Shown here: positions 15,664 to 24,088 of the stretch, piece after piece
Position numbering within the stretch: position 1 is the stretch's first letter
Layout of the letters: each line of letters starts with the position of its first letter
Assembly (NCBI GenBank): GCA_900317375.1
Contig: ONGJ01000056.1
Span: forward strand, 1 to 39,504
Origin: an uncultured Eubacteriales bacterium
Lineage (GTDB): Bacteria > Bacillota > Clostridia > Oscillospirales > Oscillospiraceae
Direction: 5' to 3'
DNA length: 39,504 nucleotides
The notes under the pieces: generated by a model
The model's input: only the letters and a program-made list of their open reading frames with translations
Told to the model about the DNA's origin: nothing
Databases searched by the model: none
Program-made: the position numbers and the translations under genes

Positions 15664-16260
15664 CTAATCATGCCCTGATGATTGATACGCGGTCTGCCGG
15701 TCCGGGTGGATCAGTTTATCATCGATCAAATATGCTTCTCCAACCTTCTCATAAATCTTCATCAATTTCTTTCCGGACTCTGTAATCCGGTACTCTCCTG
15801 AGGCAGCTTCTTCAATTGTTCCTGTTTCCAACTGTTCATGAAACCGTTTCTGAAAAGCCTGATAGTCGTGGACATACCGCTCGACGAAATAATCCTCCAT
15901 CTCCTGCTCATCGAATGATTGATCCTCATTGTCCGTCATGTAGCCCAGCATAAAGACCGTAACCGAACGGTCAGCCGTCACCGGAACGTGAGTAAAGAAA
16001 ACCACGTTAACGCAACAGAAGATTATGAATAGCGTTATCACATCACGAGGGAGGAAAATGTCCTTAATGCAGCGGCGGAGAAACGCAAGAACAGCGGAAA
16101 TAATGACACCCCAAAAGATGATCAGAGCAAGGCCGCGATAGAAGAATACATCAAGTCCGGCAAACAGCGGGGTATGGAAGCTAAACACAGCAAGAACTGA
16201 TCCCAGCAGGAACAGCGCAAGCATAATACCGATGTATATTAATGAATTCCTCGTTTTCAT
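15664..16260 (-). CDS. Membrane protein with cytosolic C-terminal domain
   Basis: The 198-residue protein has three transmembrane helices in the first 95 residues (about 7-28, 36-60 and 72-92). A hydrophilic acidic helical domain follows (DQSFDEQEMEDYFVERYVHD, then a GEYRITESGKKLMKIYEKV stretch that resembles a winged-helix-like segment). The family is not recognised. Its ATG overlaps the stop of the methyltransferase gene by four bases (ATGA), so it is the last gene of the AT-rich surface-glycan operon and is expressed with it. Confidence 0.7.
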   Translation of the reverse strand: MKTRNSLIYIGIMLALFLLGSVLAVFSFHTPLFAGLDVFFYRGLALIIFWGVIISAVLAFLRRCIKDIFLPRDVITLFIIFCCVNVVFFTHVPVTADRSVTVFMLGYMTDNEDQSFDEQEMEDYFVERYVHDYQAFQKRFHEQLETGTIEEAASGEYRITESGKKLMKIYEKVGEAYLIDDKLIHPDRQTAYQSSGHD

Positions 16261-17642
16261 TCCTTCTGTCCGTCTTCAAAAATCTTCTTTCGGTGCCAAA
16301 GATACACACTGCGTTTGCTCTCTATAACAGGTTTCTTGATTTCTAGATCAAACCAATGACCAAATGCCTGCTCAAAATGAGCTTCATCATAATCAGAGAA
16401 AATATCCTCTCGCGTGGCGAGCAGGACCTGTACTTGTGAATCGTCTTTGGGCACGAACTCAATGATCAGATTATCTGTCATTTTTACGACCCACGCTGCG
16501 ATTTTCTCAAATGGCACATTGTTGCTTATTGCCATATGGTGTATCACTGCCAACATCATGATGCAATCTGGTTTTTGCCGTTCGCTGATGGTCTTCCGTT
16601 CCTCATTTGCAAAACCAATGGCAGGACTCGGCGCAGATAAATCAAGCACCAGCGGGAGCATTTTTTCATGAGTCTCCTTCACATGCTTCCAATTTTGCTC
16701 AACTGCTCTGTAATCAAGATCAAACGCCACAGCATGCACACCCATTTCAACTGAGATCCTGCTGAATCGCCCGTCATTGGCCCCAAGATCCCATACATGC
16801 TTCAAAGGAGCCACTTTGCCCAGCATCTCCCGGACAATCTCCGCTTTGTCTCTTGAACCTGAATCCGTATAATTTGTGTTGGAATAATAGTTGCCCCACT
16901 CAGAGGCAGAATCTATCCGTCTCAGTTTCGCCGTATCGCTCCTGATCGACTCGCAGAACGCTGTTAACGCTTTTTTGCTCATGACAGTCTGCTTGACAGC
17001 ACCCTTTTTTCCATCATCATTGTGCGCATTCACTGCTTTAGAATGAAGGACAATATGTTTCTGCGCCGCAAACCCGCCTCGTCCTTTTAACAAGGAGGCA
17101 GCAAGATCTAACGGTATGCCGTCAATAAAAGACTGCATTATTCGGCCCATGCGTTCATCAATTTCGGACATCAACAGCAACGGCGCAAAGAAGTGCCGAC
17201 AGAATTGGCCATACGCCCCCCATGGAGAGCCCTCAGAATAGAAATCAAAGGATAGCGTATCGATCAGCACCGTGTGCCCGTTCAGAAATTGGATATTATA
17301 GGCGCTGGCATCCTTCAGAACCATCCCGTATTCCATCACAGCATTCTGAATATCCATCGTCGCCAGCGCAGCGTCCCGATATTGATCGAAACACCATTCA
17401 TACGGATATGAAATAAAAGGAATGCGTTTCGGTTGAATGACAATGCCCTCATCAAAACCGTCGAGTTCCACTTCCTTATGTGGGACAATCAGGCGGCGTG
17501 AGAGCAGCGCTTCATATAGTCCGGATTCCATCAGATGATGGTATTGCGGCATATACTCTGGGCTGATCCAACGGAAAATCTTTCCGTCTTGAGTGAAAAC
17601 ATACCCTGAACGATCCCGAAAAGACGCAGCGTCTTTACTCAT
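16257..17642 (-). CDS. SAM-dependent methyltransferase with extended N-terminal domain
   Basis: The 461-residue protein has a Rossmann methyltransferase fold in its second half: motif I at VWDLGANDGRFSR (285-291), an acidic residue in AFDLDY, and the LAVIHHMA motif near 364-371. The first 210 residues are characteristic of a family related to nodulation-type methyltransferases. They begin DRSGYVFTQDGKIFRWISPEY and include MVLKDASAYNIQF followed by VLIDTLSF. The latter looks like a degenerate kinase catalytic loop and metal site (inference). The likely substrate is a glycan or a surface polymer intermediate, judging from the flanking glycosyltransferase and phosphatase-fold genes. It overlaps genes on both sides, showing tight coupling. 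Confidence 0.8.
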   Translation of the reverse strand: MSKDAASFRDRSGYVFTQDGKIFRWISPEYMPQYHHLMESGLYEALLSRRLIVPHKEVELDGFDEGIVIQPKRIPFISYPYEWCFDQYRDAALATMDIQNAVMEYGMVLKDASAYNIQFLNGHTVLIDTLSFDFYSEGSPWGAYGQFCRHFFAPLLLMSEIDERMGRIMQSFIDGIPLDLAASLLKGRGGFAAQKHIVLHSKAVNAHNDDGKKGAVKQTVMSKKALTAFCESIRSDTAKLRRIDSASEWGNYYSNTNYTDSGSRDKAEIVREMLGKVAPLKHVWDLGANDGRFSRISVEMGVHAVAFDLDYRAVEQNWKHVKETHEKMLPLVLDLSAPSPAIGFANEERKTISERQKPDCIMMLAVIHHMAISNNVPFEKIAAWVVKMTDNLIIEFVPKDDSQVQVLLATREDIFSDYDEAHFEQAFGHWFDLEIKKPVIESKRSVYLWHRKKIFEDGQKE

Positions 17643-17823
17643 CGTCTATGTCCTCAAAACCGTCGTCCGCCTGGATTTCTGCCGCGTTCTCTTCAGTTAC
17701 GGATTCTTCATCTTTCTTTTTGAAGATCTTTTTACGAAGTCCAACAAAAAACGCAGCGGCGACAGGGATCGCTCCCAGAATCACCTGGATGATCATAGAG
17801 CCAGTACCGGGATCAAAATACAT
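17635..17823 (-). CDS. Small single-pass membrane protein (MYFDPGTGSMIIQ type)
   Basis: This 62-residue protein starts MYFDPGTGSMIIQVILG, has one transmembrane helix (about 10-27), a KKKIFKKK-like basic stop-transfer patch and an acidic tail. Proteins with this start occur next to polysaccharide or teichoic-acid-like genes in Firmicutes; the role is unknown and could be assembly or regulation of the larger enzymes. It begins three bases after the stop of the phosphatase-fold protein and overlaps the start of the methyltransferase gene, so it belongs to the same operon. Confidence 0.75.
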   Translation of the reverse strand: MYFDPGTGSMIIQVILGAIPVAAAFFVGLRKKIFKKKDEESVTEENAAEIQADDGFEDIDDE

Positions 17824-17826
17824 ATG

Positions 17827-19599
17827 TTACTCCCCCTTATAATAAAGATATTCGTAATTTCCTTTTCCCACGAAATGGTTGACAAGATAGCGAGTTATAT
17901 CCAACGGATCAAGAGGCTCCGTGAGCGAGCCATATTTCTCCGGAATGCGGACAGCAGAGATGGTGCTGAAGTTCATAGCCAGTATTTCTTCATTTGAATA
18001 CCCTTGTTTCTCAAGTTCAGCTCGGCTATTTAGTCCGTGAACTCCGTGATCCGCCTGTATTATTATTACTGCATCTTGATTGCTCTCGAGAATTTCATCT
18101 GTCATGCCAAGCATGACTTTGCTCGCATACTTCTGTTGAGGCATATACATTCTCATATCATAAATTACTCCCCCGCCATGATCAATTCCGTTCTCATCAT
18201 ATTTAAAAGGAAAATGGGGTAGGAGATTCTGAAAGTAAACGAGCTTTGGACTATCTTTCTTTACTGTTTGTTCAAACATTGCTGCAGATACCCAGTCGTA
18301 GTGCTCTATTGAATTAAAGCTGAAATTCGAATTCGAATTGACATAAGGAATAGTATTGGGATCGACCCGACCTTCGTAATTTGAGATTCCGGAATGAATA
18401 TTGATAATCTCAGATAGACTACCTTCAAAAACCGATAGCAGACTATATTTTGAAAGGAGTTCTGCTATACCTGCTTTCTTCCCTAGTTCATATGCATTGC
18501 TGAAAAGATAATCTGTTGGAACGCGCTCCATTCCTCTTCCAATATCATAAACCACATAATAAACAGTGTAATTATTATCTAAAAATGCATTAAACAGTTC
18601 AAGTTTTGGATAGATGTTGTAAATCGAATACGCTTCGTCGCCCAGCGCAGCCTTTCTTTCTGCGCCATTGATATTTGACATGTCCATTAAACGATCATGC
18701 ATATAGTTGTCATATATCGACGGACTTGTTAATCCTGGCAGCGCAAACGCGGTCCAACCAATATTTAGATTTGCTTTTTCATTTACAACAAACCCCCGAT
18801 CAGAGAGGCAATCTTTCAATTCTGTTTGATCATCATCAAAAAGTTCTCCAGTTTCTGAAAATCCCATCATTCCATCCATATGAAGCCAATACACATCCGG
18901 ATGTCTCTGGCTATCATCATCGACAATAAAGGAGGACTTTGTCTGATACCTATCCTCATTCATCCTCAACAAATGAATAGTATGATAAATCGCGCTTCCA
19001 AAGTTATATAGGAATAGCAGACAAGTAACAGCAATCAGCGTTATTCCTATAGTCTTATCAAAATGAATGTGAAATAAGCAATACCCTACTGTACCAAATA
19101 TTACACTTACAAGGGCGAGTAATACTGTTTGATTTGGGTAGTTCACTTTTGCATAAGGATAAACCCAAAACAGAAACCATATCAGCAGCAACAGAGCGAG
19201 TGACAATACTCTGTCCCCTTTATATGACAATAGCAAAAAAACGCTTATGCTAAACAACGCCAAAATCGCTGCAAATCTTATGCAGTCTAAAATGATGAAA
19301 TTCACTGCGTTAAGACTGACATAATGAAATAATACTATTGATGGCATGACCCCCGCTGCCAGTAAATATGAGATGAATTCACTAACTGTTATTAATTCAT
19401 TTCTTTTTTTCTTATTCCTCAGCCAAAGGGTTACAGACGCTGTGTATAAGGATAAACATGCCAGCAAGATTAACACCATTATATGAAATGGCACCGGTAA
19501 TATATCTGTTAAAAACCAATGCAGCAGCATTGCATAAAAGGCACACACCACAAATAGTATAAAAATTATAACTGTACGTTTTGCTTTTTTACTATGCAT
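17827..19599 (-). CDS. Membrane-anchored alkaline-phosphatase-fold (sulfatase/phosphotransferase-like) protein
   Basis: This 590-residue protein has about seven to eight hydrophobic helices in the first 200 residues, followed by an extracellular domain. That domain has alkaline-phosphatase superfamily marks: DVYWLHMDGMMGF near residue 236, a GLTSPS segment with a possible nucleophile, LLPHFPFKYDENG, and IIQADHGVHG near 527. This resembles LtaS- and sulfatase-like enzymes that transfer or remove phospho-groups on surface glycans. I chose the ATG at 19599, which has GGAG ten bases upstream, not the ATG at 19632, which has no ribosome site. The DNA is clearly AT-richer than the pilus and translation genes to the right. 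It lies between the glycosyltransferase and the small membrane protein genes. Confidence 0.8.
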   Translation of the reverse strand: MHSKKAKRTVIIFILFVVCAFYAMLLHWFLTDILPVPFHIMVLILLACLSLYTASVTLWLRNKKKRNELITVSEFISYLLAAGVMPSIVLFHYVSLNAVNFIILDCIRFAAILALFSISVFLLLSYKGDRVLSLALLLLIWFLFWVYPYAKVNYPNQTVLLALVSVIFGTVGYCLFHIHFDKTIGITLIAVTCLLFLYNFGSAIYHTIHLLRMNEDRYQTKSSFIVDDDSQRHPDVYWLHMDGMMGFSETGELFDDDQTELKDCLSDRGFVVNEKANLNIGWTAFALPGLTSPSIYDNYMHDRLMDMSNINGAERKAALGDEAYSIYNIYPKLELFNAFLDNNYTVYYVVYDIGRGMERVPTDYLFSNAYELGKKAGIAELLSKYSLLSVFEGSLSEIINIHSGISNYEGRVDPNTIPYVNSNSNFSFNSIEHYDWVSAAMFEQTVKKDSPKLVYFQNLLPHFPFKYDENGIDHGGGVIYDMRMYMPQQKYASKVMLGMTDEILESNQDAVIIIQADHGVHGLNSRAELEKQGYSNEEILAMNFSTISAVRIPEKYGSLTEPLDPLDITRYLVNHFVGKGNYEYLYYKGE

Positions 19600-19653
19600 T
19601 AGTTGTTTTCTCCAAACATGATATGATATCATTTTGCAGAATGTATCAGTCTA

Positions 19654-21441
19654 TTATGCTTCTTCCTCGCCAAACATCGCATCTAAATATGGTTTCAATA
19701 TTTCTTCTATTGAATCTCCATTAAAATAACGTTCTTTCATCTCGTCCGTAAAATCAAATCCATTTATGGCAGTGTATTCTATCCCTTCAAGTGCCTCTAA
19801 TCCATATTGATCCAAAAGATCATTTCGCAAAAAAACTGGCATCTTAGCTGCTGTCAAGCCTGTTTTCCAAATATATTTAGATTTTTCCAACGCAATAAGT
19901 TTATAATCCGAATAAGTAATAGCTTTTCCATAGACCAACTCCAAATGTGGTTTTCCTATGATTAAATCAGGATATCCTCTATGCCGCCACTCCTCCAAAG
20001 TCCTTTCTGCTTCCATATGACTTGGCCTGCGATGATAAATATACCCTTTATTTGAGTCTCCATGATTCAGGTTAAAGAATATGTTACCTTCGAAATATGC
20101 ATTGACAGGAACCGCTGTACCAATCATTACAGTGTTTACGTAATCTTCATCACCTTCCGAAAACGGAACTAACGAACCATCTTCATACCAACATCCTAGA
20201 ATGAGAAGATTTGTTAAATTATTTTCTTCCAGAAACTTTGCCACTCTTCTACTATAATAGTAATCATATCTCACATCATGGGCAGAAGATAACACGGTCC
20301 ATATGATTGGAATAACTAGACATGCCATACCGATTAATACGTATGCCGTCCTGAGTAGTTTAAAATCCTTTTCTTCAACAACAATCTTCCCCATCAAGAA
20401 ATGCCCGATCTCAAAGCTATCTTCTTCTCGACAAATATATTCTGCCCAAAACAGGAAAAACATAAAAGCAACACCAAGATGGTGACCAGAAAAATATACA
20501 AAAGCAGAAAAAGCTGCCAGAAAGAAATACGGGATTAAAAGAAAAATAAGATTCTTTTTTGAGGCGCTGCATATTATCAACAGCCAGAGGATGGCACCGA
20601 TCAAGCAAAGGATAATCAATTCTGCGTATGGAATATTAGAGGTCTGCAATAAAGACCGATCGATACTAAACCAACTTGAAGAGGTCAGAAAGCATTCTGC
20701 AGGAAATGTCAGAAGCGCACAAATTAAGCACAATAATAATGAGTTTTGCTCCTTATAGGCAACATAAAATGTCTCCGGCTTTGGAAAAATCTCATAAAGC
20801 AATAATATAGCCAACATCAGAAGAGCAAGGAGCGAGACAGATCGTGAATCTTTGAAAAAGGTGTCAAAGGTCTTCTTAACTCCTTTATCCTGAAAGATTT
20901 CAATAACAAGACATACTGCTATCCCCCCAGAAATAACAATTCCATAAGCGCTGCACAGACAAAGAATACTTAACAGGATAGTAATCCTCCAAGGATGCCC
21001 TTTCCTTTGAGAAAGGTTCATTCCAAGAAGCAGAAGGATAAGAATCATCAATCCATATGGACGAACTATCACTCCATATTGATAAAACAAGAAGTAAGAA
21101 AATGGGAGACATAACCGAACCGTTCTCGGAAGTCTGGACTTGAAAACCAGGAGAAAAACAGTAGCCAGCGAGATTATTAAAGCTATTGTTTTCAAACCAA
21201 TTTCGAAAGGAACTCCGAGTTTTGCAGGGACCATGAGAATCAAATGCCATAGTGGAGGATGACATTCGTAATGGGGTATTATAAACAGTATCTCCTTTAA
21301 GCTGGCACCTTTGGCAATTTCCCACGCCTGCGCCTCATCAAACCATGGTTCGTGAAAAATAGAAACAAAAATATAGACAGAAGCAAATAACAAAAGCACA
21401 ATCCATTCTAACTTTTTATCTTTAAGCATTTTGCACTTCAT
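19654..21441 (-). CDS. GT-C-fold membrane glycosyltransferase
   Basis: The 595-residue protein has about ten to eleven transmembrane helices in the first 385 residues and a soluble C-terminal domain. The first external loop carries HEPWFDEAQAW (D35-E36), the acidic signature expected of GT-C enzymes (PMT/ArnT-like) that take sugars from polyprenyl-phosphate donors. The loop with HYECHPPLWHLIL is also typical. It probably adds a sugar to a lipid-linked or wall glycan outside the membrane. The ATG at 21441 has GAGGAG eight bases upstream and a near-perfect promoter, so this is the first gene of the five-gene operon. Codon use and base composition are AT-rich, suggesting transfer. Confidence 0.8.
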   Translation of the reverse strand: MKCKMLKDKKLEWIVLLLFASVYIFVSIFHEPWFDEAQAWEIAKGASLKEILFIIPHYECHPPLWHLILMVPAKLGVPFEIGLKTIALIISLATVFLLVFKSRLPRTVRLCLPFSYFLFYQYGVIVRPYGLMILILLLLGMNLSQRKGHPWRITILLSILCLCSAYGIVISGGIAVCLVIEIFQDKGVKKTFDTFFKDSRSVSLLALLMLAILLLYEIFPKPETFYVAYKEQNSLLLCLICALLTFPAECFLTSSSWFSIDRSLLQTSNIPYAELIILCLIGAILWLLIICSASKKNLIFLLIPYFFLAAFSAFVYFSGHHLGVAFMFFLFWAEYICREEDSFEIGHFLMGKIVVEEKDFKLLRTAYVLIGMACLVIPIIWTVLSSAHDVRYDYYYSRRVAKFLEENNLTNLLILGCWYEDGSLVPFSEGDEDYVNTVMIGTAVPVNAYFEGNIFFNLNHGDSNKGYIYHRRPSHMEAERTLEEWRHRGYPDLIIGKPHLELVYGKAITYSDYKLIALEKSKYIWKTGLTAAKMPVFLRNDLLDQYGLEALEGIEYTAINGFDFTDEMKERYFNGDSIEEILKPYLDAMFGEEEA

Positions 21442-21534
21442 GTTTTCTTCTCCTCGTAATAATCTTACGACAGCTGGTTTACAATATATAATATAATATA
21501 TTCCTTGAATTTATCTTTTTAATGAAACAGATAT

Positions 21535-21563
21535 ATTTTACTCTGGCAAATACCTCTTGTCAA
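21535..21563 (-). promoter_or_regulatory. Promoter of the surface-glycan operon
   Basis: On the minus strand: perfect -35 TTGACA (21558-21563), 17-base spacer, -10 TAAAAT (21535-21540). An AT-rich leader of about 90 bases precedes the ATG at 21441. Confidence 0.78.
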
Positions 21564-21680
21564 ATCCTGCATTTATAAAGCAACAAAAAACCGCCGATCC
21601 TCTTCTGCGCTTTTAGAGAATTGACGGTGTTGAAAAAAGCTAAAATAAACAATATATAAGAAACATACTCTACTCGTCAG

Positions 21681-21715
21681 AAAAAGGCCCCATCCCGCAT
21701 GCTGGGACAGGGCCT
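21681..21715 (-). terminator. Terminator after the pilin gene
   Basis: On the minus strand AGGCCC (21710-21715) pairs with GGGCCT (21685-21690), with an inner TCCC/GGGA stem, followed by TTTTT (21681-21685). A second, smaller CCGGGA/TCCCGG dyad lies between this and the pilin stop. It separates pilus transcription from the glycan operon. Confidence 0.85.
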
Positions 21716-21808
21716 CGTTCCGGGATGCCACCCACTCTCTTCCCGGAGTAGAGGGGTAACATAATATGATCACACTATCACGCTTGAGTAACGACAGAGT
21801 ATCTAAGA

Positions 21809-22228
21809 TCAGCTGAAAGATATTACAGCGTTTGCTTTACCCTCTTCATATGTAATTGTGCAGCTGCCGCCTTTATGCGGAACCATGCTGCCAACATCAT
21901 TGCCACCAATTTCATCAGCTGGTCCCTGCCACTCATTTTCACTCTGCTTGAGAGGAACAGTTTTGACCCATTTAAAACTACCCGCCGAACCAGTGCGAGT
22001 AACACCCTGAGCCGCAACATCATCATCAGGATCTTCAGCGGTATCGGTAAGAGCCGCAGCCATAACTTCCGCATATGCACTACGAATATTTGCCATATCT
22101 GTTGCTTCCTTAGACTTCTCCAGCTGGCTGGTGAAAACCGGGATCGCGATGGCGGTCAGGACGGCGATGATCGCAACGACGATCAGGAGTTCTGCGAGGG
22201 TAAAGCCTTTTTTGTTGTTCTTCTTCAA
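21809..22228 (-). CDS. Type IV pilin-like protein (prepilin)
   Basis: The 139-residue prepilin has a short basic leader KKNNKKG cleaved before F9 (G8|FTLAELLIVVAIIAVLTAIAI), with the conserved Glu at position 5 of the mature protein. After the alpha1 helix (to about residue 60), a short C-terminal domain follows; it contains a Trp-rich loop and no cysteine pair. It should be processed by a prepilin peptidase, which is not encoded in this window, and polymerised by the PilB and PilC proteins encoded upstream. I chose the TTG at 22228 because AAAGGAGG stands eight bases upstream, and it gives the usual leader length. It has its own promoter and a long structured leader, consistent with higher expression than the assembly genes. 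Confidence 0.88.
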   Translation of the reverse strand: MKKNNKKGFTLAELLIVVAIIAVLTAIAIPVFTSQLEKSKEATDMANIRSAYAEVMAAALTDTAEDPDDDVAAQGVTRTGSAGSFKWVKTVPLKQSENEWQGPADEIGGNDVGSMVPHKGGSCTITYEEGKANAVISFS

Positions 22229-22423
22229 GTTCTTATCCTCCTTTAAATTTTTATAATGAACGCGAAAGAGCTTGCTTCCTCCGCGTTTTATACCGTAAAC
22301 CAAAACGCTTTGTGAAGCTGGTTTATTTCAAGGCTACCGGGAATAGCCTGAGAAATCTGGGGGGTTCAGCGAGAATCAAGGATAATCGCGAAAAACTGCG
22401 CTCATATCATGATTCTTGACTTT
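22229..22423 (-). promoter_or_regulatory. Structured 5' leader of the pilin mRNA
   Basis: About 195 bases lie between the predicted transcription start and the pilin TTG. On the minus strand I see AGAATCA/TGATTCT with an adjoining GATA/TATC, GGCTA/TAGCC around a TTCCCGG loop, AAACCA/TGGTTT, and GCGTTTT/AAAACGC. The last two overlap, so they cannot form together. It does not show the GGGACGCAAAGCC core of c-di-GMP-I riboswitches. It may be a regulatory or stabilising RNA element. Confidence 0.5.
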
Positions 22424-22429
22424 CTTGTG

Positions 22430-22458
22430 ATTATACCACGTAGTTTCAGAGAAATCAA
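22430..22458 (-). promoter_or_regulatory. Pilin promoter
   Basis: On the minus strand: -35 TTGATT (22453-22458), 17-base spacer, perfect -10 TATAAT (22430-22435). It lies between pilC and the pilin gene, so pilin can be made without transcription of the whole cluster. Confidence 0.72.
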
Positions 22459-22540
22459 TACATTTCGGTGTCAACTTAATAAAATTTTAAGAACCGGGGA
22501 TTTTCTCAGAAATCAGTCTGTTAATGGGGCAGAAACGCGC

Positions 22541-23761
22541 TTACATGACGCTGTACATGCTGAAGATGGACATGTAAATGGCGATGACGATATAGCCCGC
22601 GATGGCGGCCATGACAACCAGAAGGGCCGGCTCCAGCTTCGAGATGGCGGAGTTGGTTGCCGTCTCGAGCTCGACATCATAATAATTCGCGATGGTGTTC
22701 AGGGTGGACTCCATCTCGCCGGTCTCTTCACCGACCGAGACCATGTCGATCAGGATGTCGGGCATAACGCCGCTCTCGCGCATGCTGGCGCCGAGAGAGT
22801 GGCCCTCTTCGAGCTTGCCGGCATACTTGCCGACCTCCTGGCTGATAAAGTAATTGTCGATGACCTTGGCCGTGATGGAGATGGCCTTGGTCATGGGAAG
22901 GCCGGCACCCAGCATGGTTGCCATAGAGTTGGCAAACTGGCTCGCGGAGCTCAGCTCGGCGATCTCGCCGAGGACCGGCAGCTTCAGCTGCGCCTTGGCC
23001 AGGTTCAGGCGGCCTTCCTCGGTGTTGCCGTAAATCTTGTAAAACAGGAAGATGGCAATGCCGATGCCCAACATGACCATCCAGTAGTTTCTAAAGAAGT
23101 TGGAGATCGCAATCAGGGACTTGGTGATGGCGGGGAGTTCGGCGCCGTAGCTGTCGAAAATGGAGGTGAAGGTCGGGACGACCTTGATCATCAGGACGGC
23201 AACGACGACGACGGCGATGATCATGACGAAAATCGGATAGGACAGGGCGCTGCGCACTTTAGCGCGCATCTTGGTCTGTTTGTCAAGGTGGTCGCCGACG
23301 GACTGAAAGGCCGAGTCCAGGCTGCCGGACTCTTCGCCGGCGCGGATGGTTTCGATAAAGGTGGTCGGGAGGAGCTTGCCTCCCCTCTCCTCGAAGCTGG
23401 TGGAGATGGATCGGCCTGCCTCCACATCACCGGCGACCTGGTTCAGGATGCGCTTGATGTTCTTGTCGGTGGTCTTGGCCGCGATCAGCTGGACAGTACG
23501 GGCGATGGGGATACCGGCCTTGATGATGATGGCGAACTGGTTGCACATGAGGGTGAAGGCCTTCATGTCCAGCTTGGTGCCGCCGATGTCCCTGCTCAGG
23601 AAGCCGCCTTCCTTGTCAGCCGTCGGGGTGATCTTCAGGACGATATCGCAGGTCTCGCGGATGCGATCGACGGCCTCCATCTCGTTATAGGCATCGATCA
23701 CGCCGTTGACGCGTTTGCCGCTCTTCGAGACGGCGGTATATTTGTAGGTTACCAGAGACAA
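22541..23761 (-). CDS. pilC: Type IV pilus inner-membrane platform protein PilC (GspF family)
   Basis: The 406-residue protein has the two repeated T2SSF domains of the family (about 70-195 and 275-400), each ending in a long hydrophobic segment. A further pair of membrane helices lies between them (about 170-195 and 222-245). Typical motifs are QFAIIIKAGIPIARTV in the first domain and QFANSMATMLGAGLPMTKAI in the second, and also GEESGSLDSAF and GEETGEMESTL. It forms the membrane base that the PilB and PilT motors act on. Length and layout are normal. It is separated from pilT by a 327-base spacer holding repeats, and is followed by the pilin gene. Confidence 0.93.
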   Translation of the reverse strand: MSLVTYKYTAVSKSGKRVNGVIDAYNEMEAVDRIRETCDIVLKITPTADKEGGFLSRDIGGTKLDMKAFTLMCNQFAIIIKAGIPIARTVQLIAAKTTDKNIKRILNQVAGDVEAGRSISTSFEERGGKLLPTTFIETIRAGEESGSLDSAFQSVGDHLDKQTKMRAKVRSALSYPIFVMIIAVVVVAVLMIKVVPTFTSIFDSYGAELPAITKSLIAISNFFRNYWMVMLGIGIAIFLFYKIYGNTEEGRLNLAKAQLKLPVLGEIAELSSASQFANSMATMLGAGLPMTKAISITAKVIDNYFISQEVGKYAGKLEEGHSLGASMRESGVMPDILIDMVSVGEETGEMESTLNTIANYYDVELETATNSAISKLEPALLVVMAAIAGYIVIAIYMSIFSMYSVM

Positions 23762-23839
23762 TCACCTCCGGTCATAGAGCAAAAATCTAAGATAATAGAC
23801 TCCACTCTCATGCCATAGTATATCGAAGTATTTGTCACA

Positions 23840-24080
23840 CAACTGTCACACTCGTCGTCACAAGCTTCATATCGTCTCGCTTCCATGATGCGTCAGGAAA
23901 GCAGCAAAGCTTGGATCGTCGCACGCTTCCCGCGCGTCGCTATGCTCATTACGCTGCTCCTCCTCTTCGAAGAAGACCCGCTACGCTGGGCTCTTCTTCG
24001 AGAAAGCGAGAGATATACATTGGTTTCGCAATGACATTAGCCTCGAGATTGCCACGTCGCTGTGCTCCTCGCAATGACAA
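23840..24080. repeat. Extragenic repeat region with long hairpin in the pilC-pilT spacer
   Basis: This 327-base gene-free spacer (23762-24088) contains a 13-bp stem TCGAAGAAGA plus CCC (23967-23979) pairing with GGG plus TCTTCTTCGA (23988-24001) with one bulged C. It also contains two copies of CGCAATGAC (24027-24035 and 24070-24078) around GATTGCCACGTCGCTG. The latter resembles a CATTGCGAGG/GACGTGGCAATC repeat I recall as scattered in many bacterial genomes. A related hairpin element is present in the pilT-pilB spacer. Confidence 0.6.
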
Positions 24081-24088
24081 GAATCGTA

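Noticed and set aside
22229-22423. c-di-GMP-I riboswitch in the pilin leader
   Set aside because: The conserved GGGACGCAAAGCC core and the tetraloop receptor arrangement are not present.
22409-23818. 469-codon plus-strand frame opposite pilC
   Set aside because: Antisense shadow with Asp/Gly/Val-rich low-complexity translation; the minus strand encodes a complete PilC.
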